Part shown: positions 60,561 through 64,000 of the stretch, piece after piece
How the letters are laid out: every line of letters starts with the position of its first letter
Numbering within the stretch: the first letter of the stretch is position 1
Assembly: GCA_024036415.1 (NCBI GenBank)
Contig: JAMWET010005076.1
Location: forward strand, 248,501-312,500
Length of the DNA stretch: 64,000 bases
Direction of reading: 5' to 3'
Source: Prochilodus magdalenae
Taxonomy: Eukaryota; Chordata; Actinopteri; Characiformes; Prochilodontidae
Made by a program: the position numbers and the translations under genes
Notes under the pieces: generated by a model
What the model saw: only the letters and a program-made list of their open reading frames with translations
What the model was told of the DNA's origin: nothing
The model's database searches: none

Positions 60561-61328
60561 CACAGGAAATCACAGCGCCCCCGTGTGGTCATGGCAGTGT
60601 ATGAACCACGGAGATCAGACAGTCAGCAGAGGTTTACTCCCACATTCCCAGCCATTAGAACAGTCACTGAAAATGGTTTTACTACCAGCACCAGGGGGAT
60701 TTAAAGAGCTCTATATCTCCTTTATATCAGCTTTAACTTTATGGGTTGAACGTCAACAGTACACAACCACTGCATGCAAAGCTATTCGATTCCAGACACT
60801 GTGGAGTCATCTCCAGTTCCAAGGGGATGAAGTCAATTTCAAGAGTCTATTCCTCACGATTTTCAAGGCACAGTGGACAGGATGCAGTACAATTTAATTA
60901 AATTAGTTAATCAAGCGTGTTATGAGTTCTGACGTTATTGTGACCTCACATCATTATTATATAGATCATATCCCGTATTTGGCACTAGCATGGAAGTTCG
61001 AGGAGCTAACTCAGGCTAAATCTGGGGTGTAACTATAACAGGCTGGCCAGTTCAGACCAGAGATTTCATTGAGGTGGCAGGCTGCTGGGAAAGAATATAA
61101 GTACCGTAGCTTTGCTGCATTAAAATGATATAAACATTGATGCACTGGGCTTTTCTCTCTATGTAACTTGTCCATCGTTTCTGCGTGAATAAAATACTAC
61201 ATCAACACCATTCATGAGTAAATCCTGTGTTTGTATCACACATAATAAGTGAACCATTTTGCACATTCAGCATCAGACAAACATCACCACTAGGTACAGT
61301 AGAAGTCAAAGGTTTCAACACATCCAAC

Positions 61329-61330
<2 letters not shown>

Positions 61331-61383
<53 letters not shown>

Positions 61384-61388
61384 GTAGG

Positions 61389-61430
<42 letters not shown>

Positions 61431-61458
61431 CTTTATTGATCACAGAGGGAAATTCTAG
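61331..61458 (-). mobile_element. GATA array joined to a retrotransposon-like 3' end
   Basis: (GATA)n runs from 61331 to about 61429 with a GGTA interruption, then CTTTATTGATCACAGAGGGAA. On the minus strand this reads as AATAAAG followed by a (TATC)n tail, as in fish non-LTR elements. Confidence 0.55.
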
Positions 61459-61578
61459 ATTTAATTTAAAGAACTACAGGCTTATACCTAACAGCTCCAA
61501 CAGATGAGATATCTAAAACAATACATATCCTGATTGACCACATATACTACTGATGTATCACAGTATTATATATATATC

Positions 61579-61828
61579 ACTCTCTCTTTCTCTCCCCCCT
61601 CTCTCTCTCTCTCGCTCTCTTTCACTCCTCCCTCTCTCTCTGTCTCTCTTTCCCTCTCCTTTTCTTCCTCTCTCTCTTTCTCTCACCTCCCTTCACTTAC
61701 CCCCTCTATTTTTCTTTCTCTCTTCCCCCTCTCTTTCTCTCTCCCTCACCTCCCTTTCTCACTCTCTCTCTGTCTCACTCAGCCGCCCCCAGCCCCCCTC
61801 TCTTTCTCTTGTTCTTTCTCTCTTATTT
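61579..61828. repeat. 250-bp polypyrimidine tract
   Basis: Almost only C and T on the plus strand (CTCTCT, CCCTCTC, TTTCTC). It is flanked by a 43-bp direct repeat at 61492-61534 and 61839-61881. Confidence 0.92.
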
Positions 61829-64000
61829 TGGAACTCTTCAGCTCCAACAGATGAGATATCTGAAACAATACATATCCTGATGAGTATTATATATACATAT
61901 ATATATATATAGTTGCACAAAAAACTTTAACTCCTAATATTTATGATGAAGAGACCAATAGAATTGGCACAAATTGCTTCGAAATCTTGTTCTATCAGCC
62001 TTTTAATGTGGACTGTTTAATTCCATGAAAGCTGTTCTATAGTTTGATGTATCACTTTTATTCTACAGTAAAGCATTAAGATATACATAAGGAGAACTTT
62101 CTATGAGTAGCCATGTCTAAACTTTTGACTGGTATTGCATGTTTCAGATACTGTATGTATGTATGTATATATCAAACCTTCCTGTTGGTCCCAGATCTCA
62201 AGTAAAACACACACACACAAACTAGCAAAACAAATAACTATGGGACGACATAGAGTTAGTCCACTTTTTCCCATTTGGGGCCAAATTGTCTCAGTATATA
62301 ATTGACAAATTATCGTCTCCATCTCACAGATATCCATTATCATTTCTATCCATGCATTTGCCGTTAGGCTCTCCCACACATGGCATTACCTGTAGACAGG
62401 CCACAGGAATTCATTTAGGCCATACATGCTACATTTGAGTCTATTGATTATAGCTGATGATAGCTTTAGCTTTAGCCAGCCTGCACTGCACAGGGTAAGA
62501 CAGAAGAGCTTCACCAAGAGCTTATTCTAATGTATTTTTGGGATCTAGCCAGTCTTTTACCTGTATAGTGTAAGTAGCTTATTAAACAAAGAGCAGCACT
62601 GCAGGAGGGACCCAGTCCATATCCACTGGCCTGTTTGTTTCACATGTTAGCATCTCATAGCATCATCAGTCTGACTGGTAGCTAACATGATGGCGTTTCC
62701 ATCATAATGTGTATGGCTGGTTGTCTCACTTTCCAGAACTGGGATGGCCAGAACGGTAGCCATGCTTCATGCTAGGGTCATGTGGCCACCTCTTGGGGAC
62801 ACCACTGAGCTACATTACCATAGCTCACCTAAACAGAGGCTTTATAGCTCAAATATACCGATCAGCTGCTGCAGGTGGGTAGATGTTTCAGCACAATATT
62901 CCCAGTTTGGCCATGTACAATATAGCCAGTCTACAAATGTGTGTGGGGCCCTTTTCAGACCGTCACTGCAGAATAAGCAGCTAACGAACAAAACTGATTC
63001 CAGGGCTTTGAAGTCCATTCCCAAACACTTGGAATCAGACTCTTTGTAATCGACTCCCAATCACAATTCAGGCGAATTCCAGACCCTTATTGTGGAAAGA
63101 AGATTAACCAAATCTTGTCAATCTTCTTAAACAGCCCTGCCCTTTCTCACGTGTATTGTCCTGTGAATGGCCTATGTTTTATCAGATGGTGGCCTGTGAA
63201 GGGAGGGTATTGACTCAACCTGTGCTTCTTATTTGCTCTTTAATGGCTCCTAGATCGACACCTCCTTTGCGCATGTATATGGCTCTAAACAGACACATCT
63301 ATCCACTCTCCTGACTGTAAACGCCTTTTACATTCTCTAAGTACTACATCCTGTGTCTGTGCTGTAATCTTCCCAGTCGGAGCCAAACGATGGCCTCCTG
63401 GTCTTGTCTTTGGTGTGTTGACTTCTCCATATTTACCAGGGAGAATTAGAGGAGCTCAGGAGTTCAGGTGTCTTGAGTGTTGTATTACTTCAGTTAAAAG
63501 CAGCACTGATGTCTGTAGTAATTAGCTAATCCACCTTCCTGTGCGCCCGGGATTGCAGAGCAAGTTAATCTTGAATGGCGTAATGGGATTGTAGGGGACG
63601 TCTGCAGCCATTGTTGATAGTCGCTAAGGGACTTCTCGATGTCTGCATCCTCACAATCCTCTACAATGCTGGATACAGCAAAGAAGCAAACCTCTGTATG
63701 TGCTGAGGTGAGTTTATGGGGTTGCGGTGGGAAAATGTCCCTAAGTGGGATTTACAGGTGATTTGTTTGGAGGCTAATTGTATGGAAAGTGAGTCCATCC
63801 TCAGACTGAGTGCGTCCAACCTGAGAATCAGCTTAACAGCACTCGTGTAGTTTCAGGTTAGAGATAGGCAGTCACACCACTCAGTATCATAGATCAACTT
63901 TCAGGTTTCAGTCTTGCTATGTTATTCCGTCTCTGAGATGTACACACAGTTAAAGGAGTGTTCTGAAGGGAGACGATGCTTTGCTGAGAAACTTCCCAGC

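Larger units (their letters stand above)
60600..64000. other. no recognisable gene
   Basis: Apart from the GATA array, the polypyrimidine tract and a fragment with ACTTTTGACTGGTATTGCA (near 62120, like a Tc1-type end), I see no exon, RNA gene or conserved motif here. An intron of a gene extending beyond the window is possible. Confidence 0.6.

Noticed and set aside
60131..60604. 157-codon plus-strand frame
   Set aside because: Low-complexity, His/Ser-rich and lying in a CpG-rich segment where stops are rare by chance. No conserved motif.
61534..61912. Ser/Leu/Pro-rich open frames
   Set aside because: They are products of the polypyrimidine tract.

Overview
The window is vertebrate nuclear DNA and almost certainly comes from a ray-finned fish. 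It has small phase-matched exons, GT-AG introns of 0.1-7 kb, CpG-rich promoters, tRNA-derived SINEs with a fish-type tail, many dead Tc1/mariner-type transposons, foldback elements, a solo LTR and abundant CA, AAT, AT and GATA microsatellites. Nothing prokaryotic or viral was seen. The species cannot be told from the sequence alone. Three protein genes were rebuilt exon by exon, and all exon phases close with no internal stop.

(1) mapk14 (p38-alpha MAP kinase), minus strand, start codon 29552, stop 3534. Its 12 exons encode 361 residues. It has two mutually exclusive versions of exon 9 (7866-7945 and 8788-8867), as in the mammalian CSBP1/CSBP2 isoforms. (2) elapor1 (KIAA1324/EIG121), minus strand, start codon 54850, stop 31578. 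Its 22 exons encode 986 residues: signal peptide, cysteine-rich ectodomain, one transmembrane helix and a cytoplasmic tail with a tyrosine sorting motif. (3) cfap276 (C1orf194), plus strand, start codon 56528, stop 59771. Its 5 exons encode 158 residues, a cilium/flagellum microtubule inner protein. elapor1 and cfap276 are head to head, as I recall for their human counterparts on 1p13.3. elapor1 is followed by mapk14 on the same strand about 2 kb away.

Layout: 1-1800 flank with a transposon relic; 1840-3533 probable mapk14 3' UTR; 3534-29552 mapk14; 29553-29960 CpG-rich mapk14 promoter; 29961-31577 intergenic repeat and probable elapor1 3' UTR; 31578-54850 elapor1; 54851-56527 shared divergent promoter interval interrupted by a foldback transposon; 56528-59879 cfap276; 60010-60560 CpG-rich segment, possibly another promoter; 60600-64000 no recognisable gene, with a retrotransposon tail, a GATA array and a polypyrimidine tract.

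The three genes do not form a pathway. The kinase transmits stress and cytokine signals, ELAPOR1 works in the endosome-lysosome system, and CFAP276 sits in axonemal doublets. The cfap276 promoter carries an X-box-like (RFX) motif, a full CRE and an inverted CCAAT box, which fits a ciliary gene. I found no convincing sign of a wholly new system. The most useful leads are the paired exon 9 cassettes, the ciliary promoter, a signal-peptide-like orphan exon in the last cfap276 intron, and several cleanly bounded transposon copies.
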